44,241 bases of DNA from Sphingobium scionense (GTDB lineage Bacteria; Pseudomonadota; Alphaproteobacteria; Sphingomonadales; Sphingomonadaceae): contig NZ_JACIEU010000033.1 in assembly GCF_014197035.1 (NCBI RefSeq), positions 1-44,241 of the forward strand. The letters are read 5' to 3'. Positions 18,542 through 25,454 of the stretch are shown here, piece after piece; the first letter of the stretch is position 1; each line of letters begins with the position of its first letter. A program made the translations under genes and the position numbers. The notes beneath the pieces are model-generated. The model made no database searches. It saw nothing but the letters and a program-made list of their open reading frames with translations, and was not told the DNA's origin.

Positions 18542-18943
18542 CAGCGCTGCGAGGGTTTCGAGCAGCGGGCAACCGGCATGGCTGCCCGCCTCGCAGGCGG
18601 CGACGCTGTCCGTGAGCACGTCCGCCATGCGCTCGAGGTCGGCGATCTTCGCGCGCACATCGCGCAGGTGCGCCTCCGCGAAAGCTTGCGCCTGCGCACA
18701 TGACGCTGACCCTCCAGCGGCGAGCGTGAGCAAAGCCCGCACCGTTTCGATGGAGAACCCAAGCTCGCGCGCTCGCCGAACGAACGCGAGGCGCCGCACG
18801 TCGTCGCGGTCATAGGCACGGTAGCGGCCCCGGCGCTCCGGTACAGGCAACAGGCCAATCCGTTCATAGTAGCGGATCGTTTCGATGTTGCAGCCAGTGC
18901 GGCGCGAGAACTCGCCGATCGGGATCCTCTTGGATGCAGTCAT
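18539..18943 (-). CDS. MerR family regulator of mercury-sensor type (paralogue 1)
   Basis: With the start MTASKRIPIGEFS the product has 134 residues; a GTG at 18958 would abut the operator. The HTH TGCNIETIRYYERIGLLPVP is followed by the dimer helix. Cys82, Cys117 and Cys125 match the Tn501 MerR Hg(II) ligands (82, 117, 126) closely. The protein is strikingly similar to the MerR at 24201-24617. Its natural target gene has been lost: the adjacent plus-strand operator now points into a cueR fragment. It could still act in trans on the operator at 24632. Confidence 0.85.
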   Translation of the reverse strand: MTASKRIPIGEFSRRTGCNIETIRYYERIGLLPVPERRGRYRAYDRDDVRRLAFVRRARELGFSIETVRALLTLAAGGSASCAQAQAFAEAHLRDVRAKIADLERMADVLTDSVAACEAGSHAGCPLLETLAAL

Positions 18944-18958
18944 GGTCGCGATTAGCAC

Positions 18959-18989
18959 TTGAGTCTGTAGTGACTACAGATGCGCTTAA
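18959..18989 (+). promoter_or_regulatory. MerR-type operator with no intact target gene
   Basis: TTGAGT at 18959-18964 overlaps the perfect dyad TCTGTAGT-G-ACTACAGA (18964-18980). The matching operator at 24632-24653 has the same arms. Here cueR-like sequence starts at 18979-18982, so the original -10 region is replaced (GCTTAA at the 19-bp spacing). Confidence 0.7.
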
Positions 18990-19080
18990 CGCAATGCGCG
19001 ATGCATTGCTGGACCTGGCTAAAGCTTGCCACGGCAATGAGCGGCCCGAATGTCCGATACTTGCACGTCTGGCTTCCTGA
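18982..19080 (+). pseudogene. cueR 3' fragment
   Basis: These 32 codons plus TGA read ALNAMRDALLDLAKAC, then HGNERPECPILARLAS. They correspond to residues 98-128 of the intact CueR (ALNAMREALMGLAKTCDGNNRPECPILTHLAS), including both metal-binding Cys. The DNA differs at many third positions, so it is a diverged homologue and not a fresh duplicate. There is no start codon or HTH part. The fragment begins at the right arm of the merR operator and faces the intact DUF1289 gene. Confidence 0.85.
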
Positions 19081-19126
19081 GCTGATCTCACAGGCCAGTA
19101 GATCGCTGTGAGCGCAGCGAGCCCAC

Positions 19127-19309
19127 TCACTCGTGCGGAGCGCGTCCTGCCAACTTCGCGAGTCGGCGCGGAAGGTCGGCAGCGATCTTGCGTTGTTGTT
19201 GAGGTTGCGCCTTCTTCCATGCCCGACATTCGAGTTTGGATCTGCCGCACCCCCGACACCAGCCGGTCGAGCCGTCGAATCTGCACAAGTCTATGCACGG
19301 GGACTTCAC
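19127..19309 (-). CDS. DUF1289 domain small Cys protein
   Basis: The protein has 60 residues and a GTG start with AAGG upstream. The DUF1289 signature is complete: SPCIDLCRFDGSTGWCRGCGRS, with four cysteines that resemble a small metal or Fe-S/zinc site. A basic tail (RKIAADLPRRLAKLAGR) follows. The function of DUF1289 proteins is not established. It starts 10 bp after dmeF and so is the third gene of the dmeRF operon. Confidence 0.85.
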   Translation of the reverse strand: MKSPCIDLCRFDGSTGWCRGCGRSKLECRAWKKAQPQQQRKIAADLPRRLAKLAGRAPHE

Positions 19310-19319
19310 GTGGGCACCT

Positions 19320-20240
19320 TCAATGGCATTCGATCGTCAGGTGCTTCAGTTCATGGACAGGGACGAGCCGGTCACGGATGACACCAGCGTGGATTCCCGC
19401 ACCGCCGACAACACCGACGATGGCGGCATGGGCTTCGGGGCCGACGCGCCACACATGGAGATCGGCAATACGCACGTCGCCCGGTCCCTCAACGAGATCC
19501 TGTATTTCCTCGGCAACGTGATTGTCGGTCGAATCAAGGAGGACTGAAGCGGTATCTCGCATCAGGCTCCAGGACCAGCGAGCGATCACCACAGCTCCGA
19601 CGATACCCATGACAGGGTCCATCCACACCCAACCAAGATAGCGACCTGCCAGCAGGGCCGCGATCGCCAGCACGGAAGTCAGGGCGTCGGCGAGCACATG
19701 CACATAGGCAGAGCGGAGGTTGTTGTCGCCGCCATGGGCATGATGGTCGTGTACATGATCGTCATGACCGTGATGGTGGTGGCTGCCCGACAACAAAAAT
19801 GCGCTGAGGATGTTCACGCCTAGCCCGATCACTGCAATCAGGGTCGCCTCGCCGAACGCAACCTTGATGGGCTCGAATAGGCGCAGGATTGATTCAACAC
19901 CGATCCCCAAGGCGATCAGGCCAAGCACCAACGCCGAGGCGAAGCCCGCCAGGTCGCCGACCTTGCCGGTTCCGAAGCTAAACCGCCGGCTCGATGCACG
20001 CTGCTTGGCATAGGCATACGCAATCGCCGCGACACCCAGCGCGCCGGCATGGGTCGCCATATGGAAGCCATCGGCCAGGAGTGCCATCGATCCGGTGACA
20101 TACCCGGCGAATATTTCGCCGGTCATCATCACAGCCGTCAGCACCACCACCCACAACGTCCGGCGTGCATTGTCGTCGTGGGCGGCCCCCAGATACACAT
20201 GGGCGTGCGTGAAATCGTCAATATCGCGTAAAGTGGTCAT
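19320..20240 (-). CDS. dmeF: DmeF-type CDF Ni/Co efflux transporter
   Basis: This 306-residue CDF protein has six helices with the classical sites: helix 2 HMATHAGAL (with upstream LLADGFH) and helix 5 HVLADALTSV. The loop between helices 4 and 5 is very His-rich (SHHHHGHDDHVHDHHAHGGD), and a C-terminal cytoplasmic domain is present. That loop and the adjacent RcnR-type regulator fit DmeF, known in Cupriavidus, Rhizobium and Agrobacterium for Co(II)/Ni(II) export. It follows dmeR by 10 bp. Confidence 0.9.
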   Translation of the reverse strand: MTTLRDIDDFTHAHVYLGAAHDDNARRTLWVVVLTAVMMTGEIFAGYVTGSMALLADGFHMATHAGALGVAAIAYAYAKQRASSRRFSFGTGKVGDLAGFASALVLGLIALGIGVESILRLFEPIKVAFGEATLIAVIGLGVNILSAFLLSGSHHHHGHDDHVHDHHAHGGDNNLRSAYVHVLADALTSVLAIAALLAGRYLGWVWMDPVMGIVGAVVIARWSWSLMRDTASVLLDSTDNHVAEEIQDLVEGPGDVRIADLHVWRVGPEAHAAIVGVVGGAGIHAGVIRDRLVPVHELKHLTIECH

Positions 20241-20250
20241 TATCTCGGCT

Positions 20251-20526
20251 CTATTTCGCGTAGCGGCGTATCACCGCGATCAGTTCTTCAGCTCCTGCGG
20301 CACGTTCTGCGGCCGTAAGGTCGGGGTCCGCCACATGGTCTCGGACATGCTCTTCTATAATCTCGTCCATCAGCCCATTGATGGCGCCGCGCGTCGCTGC
20401 GACGAGATGCAGCGTCGTCGTGCAATCCGCATTGGCCGTCAGCGCTTTTTCGATCGCCGCGACTTGGCCTGCGATGCGGCGGACCCGCTTCAGGAGTTCG
20501 TCATTGCCTTCATTCAAATGTCCCAT
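20251..20526 (-). CDS. dmeR: DmeR: RcnR/CsoR family Ni/Co-responsive repressor
   Basis: The 91-residue all-helical regulator has exactly the RcnR metal ligand set: His3 (MGH start), Cys35, His60 and His64. This favours Ni(II)/Co(II) sensing over Cu(I) (CsoR) or formaldehyde (FrmR). It is the first gene of the dmeR-dmeF-DUF1289 operon. A C6-tract palindrome stands directly in front of its start codon, so autorepression relieved by metal is expected. Confidence 0.9.
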   Translation of the reverse strand: MGHLNEGNDELLKRVRRIAGQVAAIEKALTANADCTTTLHLVAATRGAINGLMDEIIEEHVRDHVADPDLTAAERAAGAEELIAVIRRYAK

Positions 20527-20546
20527 AGGATACCCCCCTACCCTAT
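20525..20546. promoter_or_regulatory. Putative DmeR/RcnR operator
   Basis: An A/T-flanked run of six C (ATACCCCCCTA, within 20525-20546) has the shape of RcnR-type boxes, in which a G/C tract is framed by TA steps. It abuts the dmeR ATG (20524-20526), so bound repressor would block both transcription and the ribosome-binding region. Assignment is by resemblance to the known RcnR/DmeR site type. Confidence 0.55.
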
Positions 20547-20593
20547 GTAGCGCGTCGCTACCACCGTAATCGACTTGGATTGGGCTATCAAAA

Positions 20594-20633
20594 TTGCCTG
20601 GTGTTCTTCCTACATATCTATCATAGTGGATAT
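20594..20633 (+). promoter_or_regulatory. Promoter and candidate ArsR operator of the ars operon
   Basis: TTGCCT (20594-20599) and TATCAT (20619-20624, 19-bp spacer) could be -35 and -10. The transcript would then start only a few bases before the arsR ATG at 20634. The dyad CATATC / GATATA at about 20613-20634 overlaps the -10 and the start codon. No ribosome-binding site is visible, so the mRNA may be leaderless. Confidence 0.4.
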
Positions 20634-20966
20634 ATGGAATCAGAGAGAGCTATTACGGCGCTGGGAGCGCTCGCCCAGACAACGAGGCTCGATGCCTTTC
20701 GTCTGTTGGTGCGGCATGAGCCGCACGGTCTCGCCGCAGGTGAAATTGCGCGTCAGTTGGGAGTTCCCCAGAACACCATGTCGGTGCATCTCGCGACGCT
20801 TGCGCGCGCCGGGCTCATTCGCTCGGAACGGCGCAGCCGCATCATCAACTATCGCGCCGATCTCGACCAGTTGAAGGCGCTTACCCTGTTCCTCCTCAAG
20901 GATTGCTGCGGCGGCAAGGCGGAGCTTTGCGAACCGCTGATCGCCGAACTCGTCCCCTGCTGCTGA
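20634..20966 (+). CDS. arsR: ArsR family arsenite-responsive repressor
   Basis: With the start MESERAITALGAL the repressor has 110 residues: a winged-HTH fold with recognition helix QNTMSVHLATLARAGLI. Cys91, Cys92 and Cys99 (DCCGGKAELC) near the C-terminus form a three-Cys site like the one of Acidithiobacillus ArsR, not the α3 CVC site of plasmid R773. A terminal Cys pair (109-110) is added. It heads the ars operon and should release the operator when As(III) binds. Confidence 0.88.
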   Translation: MESERAITALGALAQTTRLDAFRLLVRHEPHGLAAGEIARQLGVPQNTMSVHLATLARAGLIRSERRSRIINYRADLDQLKALTLFLLKDCCGGKAELCEPLIAELVPCC

Positions 20967-20977
20967 TGGAGCCCATC

Positions 20978-21505
20978 ATGTCCGATCGCATCTTCAATAT
21001 TCTCTTCCTGTGCACCGGTAACTCGGCCCGCTCGATTCTCGCAGAAAGTGCGTTGAACCAGCTCGGCGACGGGCGCTTCCGCGCCTTTTCGGCCGGCAGC
21101 TTTCCCAAGGGTGCGGTCAATCCCGACGCCATCGCGCTGCTCGGCCGGATCGAGTATCCAACCGAGGGCCTGCGCTCGAAGAGCTGGGAGGAGTTTTCCG
21201 GAGCCGACGCGCCGGTCATGGATTTCGTGTTCACGGTCTGCGACGACGCCGCCGGCGAGACCTGCCCCATCTGGCCGGGCCATCCGATGACGGCGCACTA
21301 CGGCATCGAGGATCCAAGTCACGTCCAGGGCACGCCGGTTGAACGCGAGCGGGCATTCGTCACTGCGCTCCGTTACCTCGAAAACCGCATCAAACTCTTC
21401 ATCGCCCTGCCGTTCGATCGGCTCGACGCCTTGGCATTGCGCACGCATGTCCGCGAGATCGGCCATGGCGAAGGGGCGAGCAGCCGCCGGGGGGATGCCG
21501 CTTGA
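20978..21505 (+). CDS. arsC: Arsenate reductase, LMW-phosphatase/thioredoxin type
   Basis: The ATG at 20978 (MSDRIFNILFLCTGNS) has GGAG six bases upstream; an ATG overlapping the arsR stop at 20966 has none. The 175 residues contain the phosphatase loop CTGNSARS with Cys12 and Arg18, the CX5R active site, and the C-terminal general-acid region (DPSHVQGT). Enzymes of this group reduce As(V) to As(III) in the cytoplasm with thioredoxin or mycothiol-type partners. The stop overlaps the next arsC (TGATG). Confidence 0.87.
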   Translation: MSDRIFNILFLCTGNSARSILAESALNQLGDGRFRAFSAGSFPKGAVNPDAIALLGRIEYPTEGLRSKSWEEFSGADAPVMDFVFTVCDDAAGETCPIWPGHPMTAHYGIEDPSHVQGTPVERERAFVTALRYLENRIKLFIALPFDRLDALALRTHVREIGHGEGASSRRGDAA

Positions 21506-21936
21506 TGTCCGTCGATATCGTGATCTACCACAACCCGGAATGCGGCACGTCGCGCAACACGCTGGCGATGATCCGCAATGCGGGGATCGAGCCGCATGTC
21601 GTCGAATATCTGAAGACGCCGCCATCGCGGCCGATGCTGGTGTCCCTCATCGAACGCATGGGGATCGGCCCGCGCGCGCTGCTGCGGGAAAAGGGGACGC
21701 CCTTCGCGGAGCTTGGCCTGGGTGATTCATCGCTCGGCGACGACCGGATCATCGATGCGATGATGGAGCATCCGATCCTGATCAACCGGCCGATCGTGGT
21801 CTCACCGCTCGGGGTGAAGCTCTGCCGCCCTTCCGAAGAAGTCCTCGACTTGCTGCCGAGCGAACAGCGCGGGGCATTCACCAAGGAAGACGGCGAGCGC
21901 GTCGTCGATGACAGCGGCCAGCGGGTCGCGTCATGA
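21505..21936 (+). CDS. arsC: Arsenate reductase, glutaredoxin-dependent type
   Basis: The 143-residue protein of the ArsC/Spx thioredoxin-like fold has nucleophile Cys13 in NPECGTSRNT. The arginines expected of the R773-type active site appear in GPRALLREKG and ILINRPIV. It uses glutathione and glutaredoxin. It is unrelated in fold to the reductase just upstream, so the operon carries two independent As(V) reduction routes. It overlaps acr3 by an ATGA. Confidence 0.9.
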   Translation: MSVDIVIYHNPECGTSRNTLAMIRNAGIEPHVVEYLKTPPSRPMLVSLIERMGIGPRALLREKGTPFAELGLGDSSLGDDRIIDAMMEHPILINRPIVVSPLGVKLCRPSEEVLDLLPSEQRGAFTKEDGERVVDDSGQRVAS

Positions 21937-23009
21937 ACGCCACCACTGGTCAAGCGTTGGCGCCGGCGAAGCCGGCGATCAGCACATTCGAACGCTATCT
22001 CAGCGTTTGGGTAGCGCTGTGCATCGTCGTCGGCATCGCGCTCGGCTATGCGCTGCCCGGCCTGTTCGCGGTGATCGCATCCGCTGAGGTCGCCAGGGTC
22101 AACCTCGTGGTCGCCGTGCTGATCTGGCTCATGATCATCCCCATGCTGCTCAAGATCGATCTCGGCGCGCTCGGATCGGTCAGGCAGCACTGGAAGGGCG
22201 TCGGGGTGACGCTGTTCATCAACTGGGCGGTGAAGCCCTTCTCGATGGCGCTGCTCGGCACGCTGTTCCTCGGGTGGCTGTTTCGGCCGCTCCTGCCCGC
22301 GGCCGATGTCAGCTCCTATATCGCCGGCCTGATTCTGCTGGCCGCCGCCCCCTGCACCGCGATGGTGTTCGTCTGGTCCAACCTCTGCGACGGCGACCCC
22401 ACCTATACGCTCAGCCAAGTCGCGCTGAACGACATCATCATGGTGTTCGCTTTTGCGCCCTTGGTGGGCCTGCTGCTCGGCGTCGCGTCCATCACTGTCC
22501 CATGGGGCACACTGCTGATCTCGGTGCTGCTCTACATCGTGGTGCCGGTGATCGTCGCGCAACTGATCCGCCGCGCGGTGCTGTCATCGGGCGGGCAGTC
22601 AGCCCTTGACCGGCTGCTGGCGCGGCTAGGCCCGGTGTCGCTGGTCGCGCTGCTGACGACGCTCGTCCTGCTGTTCGGCTTCCAAGGGGAGGCGATCATC
22701 GCCCATCCGCTGGTCATTGCGCTGATCGCGGTGCCGATCCTTATTCAGGTCTATTTCAACGCCGGGCTTGCCTATTGGCTGAGCCGCCGGTTCGGTGTCG
22801 CTTGGTGCGTGGCCGCGCCGGCGGCACTGATCGGCGCCTCAAACTTCTTCGAACTGGCTGTCGCTGCCGCGATCAGTCTGTTCGGGCTCAACTCGGGCGC
22901 GGCACTGGCGACCGTGGTGGGCGTCCTGGTCGAGGTTCCGGTCATGCTGTCGGTCGTCAAGATCGTGAAGGCGACCCGGCCCTGGTACGAGCAACGTGTG
23001 CCGGAATGA
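21933..23009 (+). CDS. acr3: Acr3 arsenite efflux permease
   Basis: The 358-residue permease has ten predicted helices. The family signatures are AAPCTAMVFVWSNLCDGDPTYTLSQVALND, whose first Cys is needed for transport in characterised Acr3 proteins, and GASNFFELAVAAAISLFG. It exports As(III), probably coupled to the proton gradient. No arsA ATPase gene is present. It overlaps arsN2 by ATGA. Confidence 0.93.
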   Translation: MNATTGQALAPAKPAISTFERYLSVWVALCIVVGIALGYALPGLFAVIASAEVARVNLVVAVLIWLMIIPMLLKIDLGALGSVRQHWKGVGVTLFINWAVKPFSMALLGTLFLGWLFRPLLPAADVSSYIAGLILLAAAPCTAMVFVWSNLCDGDPTYTLSQVALNDIIMVFAFAPLVGLLLGVASITVPWGTLLISVLLYIVVPVIVAQLIRRAVLSSGGQSALDRLLARLGPVSLVALLTTLVLLFGFQGEAIIAHPLVIALIAVPILIQVYFNAGLAYWLSRRFGVAWCVAAPAALIGASNFFELAVAAAISLFGLNSGAALATVVGVLVEVPVMLSVVKIVKATRPWYEQRVPE

Positions 23010-23437
23010 TCGCGAGTTTGCTCAATGCAGAGTCGCTATCCGACCTGACGGCCGAACTTGCTGCCGCCGGCCTGCCGACCAGCGATCTTGCCGAACCAGA
23101 TCGTCGCTTCTTTCGATTCGAGGACGTCGCCGGCATCATTGGCTATGGCGGCATCGAAGGCGATGGGCCTGACCGGCTGCTGCGATCCCTGGTCGTAAAG
23201 CCCGAGCGACGTGGCGCAGGTTTGGGCGCTGCCATCCTCGGCGCGATCGAGCAGGCGGCAACCGATAACGGTGTCGCTGCCCTCTATCTGCTGACCACCA
23301 CGGCTGAACCATTCTTCCGACGGCACGGCTATAAAACCGCCGAGCGCGCCAATGCGCCCGCCGCGATCGCCCGGTCGGCCGAGTTTCGAACGCTCTGCCT
23401 GGCGAGCGCGGCCCTTCTCTCCAAACGGATTGCCTGA
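23006..23437 (+). CDS. arsN2: ArsN2-type GNAT N-acetyltransferase
   Basis: The start MIASLLNAESLSD, overlapping the acr3 stop, gives 143 residues. The GNAT acetyl-CoA loop is LVVKPERRGAGLGAAIL, followed by FFRRHGY. Small GNAT proteins in this exact place in ars operons are called ArsN2. ArsN1 acetylates the arsenical phosphinothricin analogue arsinothricin, while the ArsN2 substrate is less clear. It is coupled to arsH (TGATG). Confidence 0.82.
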   Translation: MIASLLNAESLSDLTAELAAAGLPTSDLAEPDRRFFRFEDVAGIIGYGGIEGDGPDRLLRSLVVKPERRGAGLGAAILGAIEQAATDNGVAALYLLTTTAEPFFRRHGYKTAERANAPAAIARSAEFRTLCLASAALLSKRIA

Positions 23438-24177
23438 TGTCGCGTCTTCGAACCCTTGCCGACCCCGATTATGTGCCAGCGCTCGATCGCGACGTGGTTC
23501 GCCCTGATCTGGCGGCCGGCCTTGGCTCGCTCGACCATCCGCCCCGGATCCTTCTTCTCTACGGTTCGCTCCGTGAGCGTTCATTCAGCCGACTCGCGGT
23601 CGAGGAAGCGGCCCGGCTGCTGATCTTTTTCGGTGCGGAAGTGCGTATATTCGATCCCTCCGACCTGCCATTGCCCGATCAAGTGAAGGGCGACGATCAT
23701 CCAGCCGTCCACGAATTGCGCCAGCACGCCTTGTGGTCCGAAGGCATGGTCTGGTGCAGCCCGGAACGGCACGGCCAGATCACCGGCATCATGAAGGCGC
23801 AGATCGACCATCTGCCGCTGGAGTTCGGTGGCATGCGCCCGACCCAGGGTCGGACGCTCGCAGTCATGCAGGTGTCGGGCGGCTCACAGTCGTTCAACGC
23901 GGTCAACACGCTACGCCTGCTAGGCCGCTGGATGCGCATGTTCACGATCCCCAACCAGTCGAGCATTGCGATGGCCTGGAAGGAGTTCGACGAAGCCGGC
24001 AGGTTGAAGTCGTCGAGCTATTATGACCGCATCGTCGACGTGATGGAGGAACTGGTCCGGTTCACCGTGCTGACCCGTGGCCACGCCGATCAGCTCGTCG
24101 ATCGTTATTCCGAGCGCAAGTCCGCGGCTGCCAAGCGCGACGCCGCACACGACCTGGCATCACAATCGATCGCCTGA
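23437..24177 (+). CDS. arsH: ArsH NADPH-dependent FMN oxidoreductase
   Basis: This 246-residue flavodoxin-like protein has the phosphate-binding loop LYGSLRERSFSR and WCSPERHGQITGIMKAQIDHLP, both ArsH hallmarks. The C-terminal YYDRIVDVMEELVRFT helix is also typical. ArsH oxidises trivalent organoarsenicals to less toxic pentavalent forms. It is the last gene of the six-gene ars operon and converges on the merR gene at 24201. A fragment of a second arsH is at 18487. Confidence 0.93.
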   Translation: MSRLRTLADPDYVPALDRDVVRPDLAAGLGSLDHPPRILLLYGSLRERSFSRLAVEEAARLLIFFGAEVRIFDPSDLPLPDQVKGDDHPAVHELRQHALWSEGMVWCSPERHGQITGIMKAQIDHLPLEFGGMRPTQGRTLAVMQVSGGSQSFNAVNTLRLLGRWMRMFTIPNQSSIAMAWKEFDEAGRLKSSSYYDRIVDVMEELVRFTVLTRGHADQLVDRYSERKSAAAKRDAAHDLASQSIA

Positions 24178-24200
24178 CCTAATCCCGACAACCTCCGGAT

Positions 24201-24617
24201 CTAACGCGCTTCCGAAGTGCAAAGCGTTTCCAGCAAGGGACAGCTCACGGTGTCGTCCGCCTCGCAGGCGGCGACGGTGTCGCCGAGCACTTGCTCCATG
24301 CGGCGAAGGTCGGCAATTTTCACGCGGACATCCCGCAGATGCTCGCTCGCCAGATCACGCGCCTGCGCACATGAGGCAGCGCCGCCGTCGGCAAGCGCCA
24401 GCAGCGCCCGCACCGAGTCGATTGGGAAACCCAGTTCGCGCGCACGTCGCACGAACGACAGGCGCCGCACATCCGACGGTCCATAGGCGCGGTATCGACC
24501 ACGGCGCAGCGGCACCGGAAGCAGGCTGATGCGCTCATAATAACGGATCGTCTCGATGTTGCAGCCCGTGCGCTGCGACAGTTCGCCAATCGGGATGGTG
24601 GTGCGAGATGTCGTCAT
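24201..24617 (-). CDS. merR: MerR family regulator of mercury-sensor type (paralogue 2)
   Basis: The start MTTSRTTIPIGELSQRT gives 138 residues. HTH and dimer helix match the paralogue at 18539. The Cys positions (one in AASCAQAR, two in ACEADDTVSCPLLETL) follow the MerR Hg(II) triad, and HLRDVRVKIADLRRME equals the MerR coupling helix. It is divergent from merT, with the operator at 24632-24653 between them. Because no merA is present, the natural inducer might be Hg(II) or another thiophilic ion. Confidence 0.87.
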   Translation of the reverse strand: MTTSRTTIPIGELSQRTGCNIETIRYYERISLLPVPLRRGRYRAYGPSDVRRLSFVRRARELGFPIDSVRALLALADGGAASCAQARDLASEHLRDVRVKIADLRRMEQVLGDTVAACEADDTVSCPLLETLCTSEAR

Positions 24618-24631
24618 CTTCAAAATACCGC

Positions 24632-24662
24632 TTGAGTCTGTAGTAGCTACAGACGCTAGGAC
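24632..24662 (+). promoter_or_regulatory. MerR-type operator of the merT operon
   Basis: TTGAGT at 24632-24637 overlaps the dyad TCTGTAG-TAG-CTACAGA (24637-24653). A 19-bp spacer gives the -10 TAGGAC at 24657-24662. The merT ATG lies at 24691 behind AAGGGG. Confidence 0.75.
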
Positions 24663-24690
24663 AAGATCCAACAGCTCTCAAGGGGTCGCC

Positions 24691-25059
24691 ATGTCTGAAC
24701 CTTCTGCCACCCCCCGTTCGCCGAAGGGATTGGGAACCGCGTCTCTCACTCTCGGCGGGATCGCAGCCGGTTTCGGCGTCGCGGCGTGCTGCGCCCTGCC
24801 AATGCTGCTGGCTTCGGTTGGCATCGGATCGGCATGGCTCGCCGGAATCGCTATGACCGCGCTACCCTATCGCGTGCCGCTGCTCGGGATAGGCGCATTA
24901 TGCCTGGTTGCAGGCGCCGCACTTCTCATACGTCAGCAAGCCGTCGCTGCCCGCTGCGCACCGGGCGGCCTATGCACCTCTCTCGCCACGCGCCTCATCA
25001 CGCTTGCCGGCCTGCTGATCGGTGCCGCGCTCCTCTGGCTGGGCTATGCCTATGTCTGA
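24691..25059 (+). CDS. merT: MerT-like mercuric transport protein
   Basis: The 122-residue membrane protein has three hydrophobic helices. The helix-1 Cys pair is in AACCALPMLLASVGIGSAW, and a second pair lies in the loop (CAPGGLC); both are hallmarks of MerT. In classical mer operons MerT passes Hg(II) to cytoplasmic MerA. Here merP and merA are absent, so uptake alone would seem harmful unless MerA is encoded elsewhere or the protein has another job. It overlaps the GDCCVxC gene by 8 bp. Confidence 0.85.
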   Translation: MSEPSATPRSPKGLGTASLTLGGIAAGFGVAACCALPMLLASVGIGSAWLAGIAMTALPYRVPLLGIGALCLVAGAALLIRQQAVAARCAPGGLCTSLATRLITLAGLLIGAALLWLGYAYV

Positions 25060-25279
25060 CATCACCCCGGAGCTAAGTTCGACGATCACCTGTCCAGAGT
25101 GCGGCACGGTGAAGACCGAGCAGATGCCAACGAACGCCTGCCAGTTTTTCTATGATTGTTCGGACTGCAACGCCGTGCTCCGGCCCAAACCCGGCGATTG
25201 CTGCGTGTTCTGTTCGTATGGAACCGTTCCTTGTCCACCGATCCAGATCGAAGGCAAGGGCGCAGGCTGTTGCAGCTAG
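25052..25279 (+). CDS. GDCCVxC-motif Cys-rich protein
   Basis: The start MSDITPELSSTITCPECG gives 75 residues. It has a zinc-ribbon-like first pair (CPEC), a CQFFYDCSDC middle, the signature GDCCVFCSYGTVPCPPIQ, and a final CC, thirteen cysteines in all. Members of this family are found in Cys and selenocysteine forms; this one uses Cys only. Its position overlapping merT suggests it accepts or traps the imported thiophilic ion, which is inference. Confidence 0.85.
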   Translation: MSDITPELSSTITCPECGTVKTEQMPTNACQFFYDCSDCNAVLRPKPGDCCVFCSYGTVPCPPIQIEGKGAGCCS

Positions 25280-25454
25280 TTTCCGGTGTTGTCGTGGACG
25301 ATGTTTAATTAGAATAAAGGATCGAAGCGAAGCGGCCTGCACGCAATTTGTGTCGAGGTGGCAGCCAGACACTTCGCTGAGCGTCAGAAGTGGCTGAGTC
25401 GATTTCAGGGGTACGCGGTACCCCCGGTCTTGACCGCACGGGGGGGCAATCTGG
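25280..25454. repeat. Dyad-rich gap downstream of the recombinase gene
   Basis: Within this gap are a perfect hairpin GGGGTAC-GCG-GTACCCC (25408-25424) and, touching it, CGGTC-TT-GACCG (25425-25436). CACTTC / GAAGTG arms lie around 25370-25393. No gene is seen. The dyads lie next to the stop of the tyrosine recombinase and could be its terminator or part of an attachment/crossover site. No second copy was found in the window. Confidence 0.45.
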
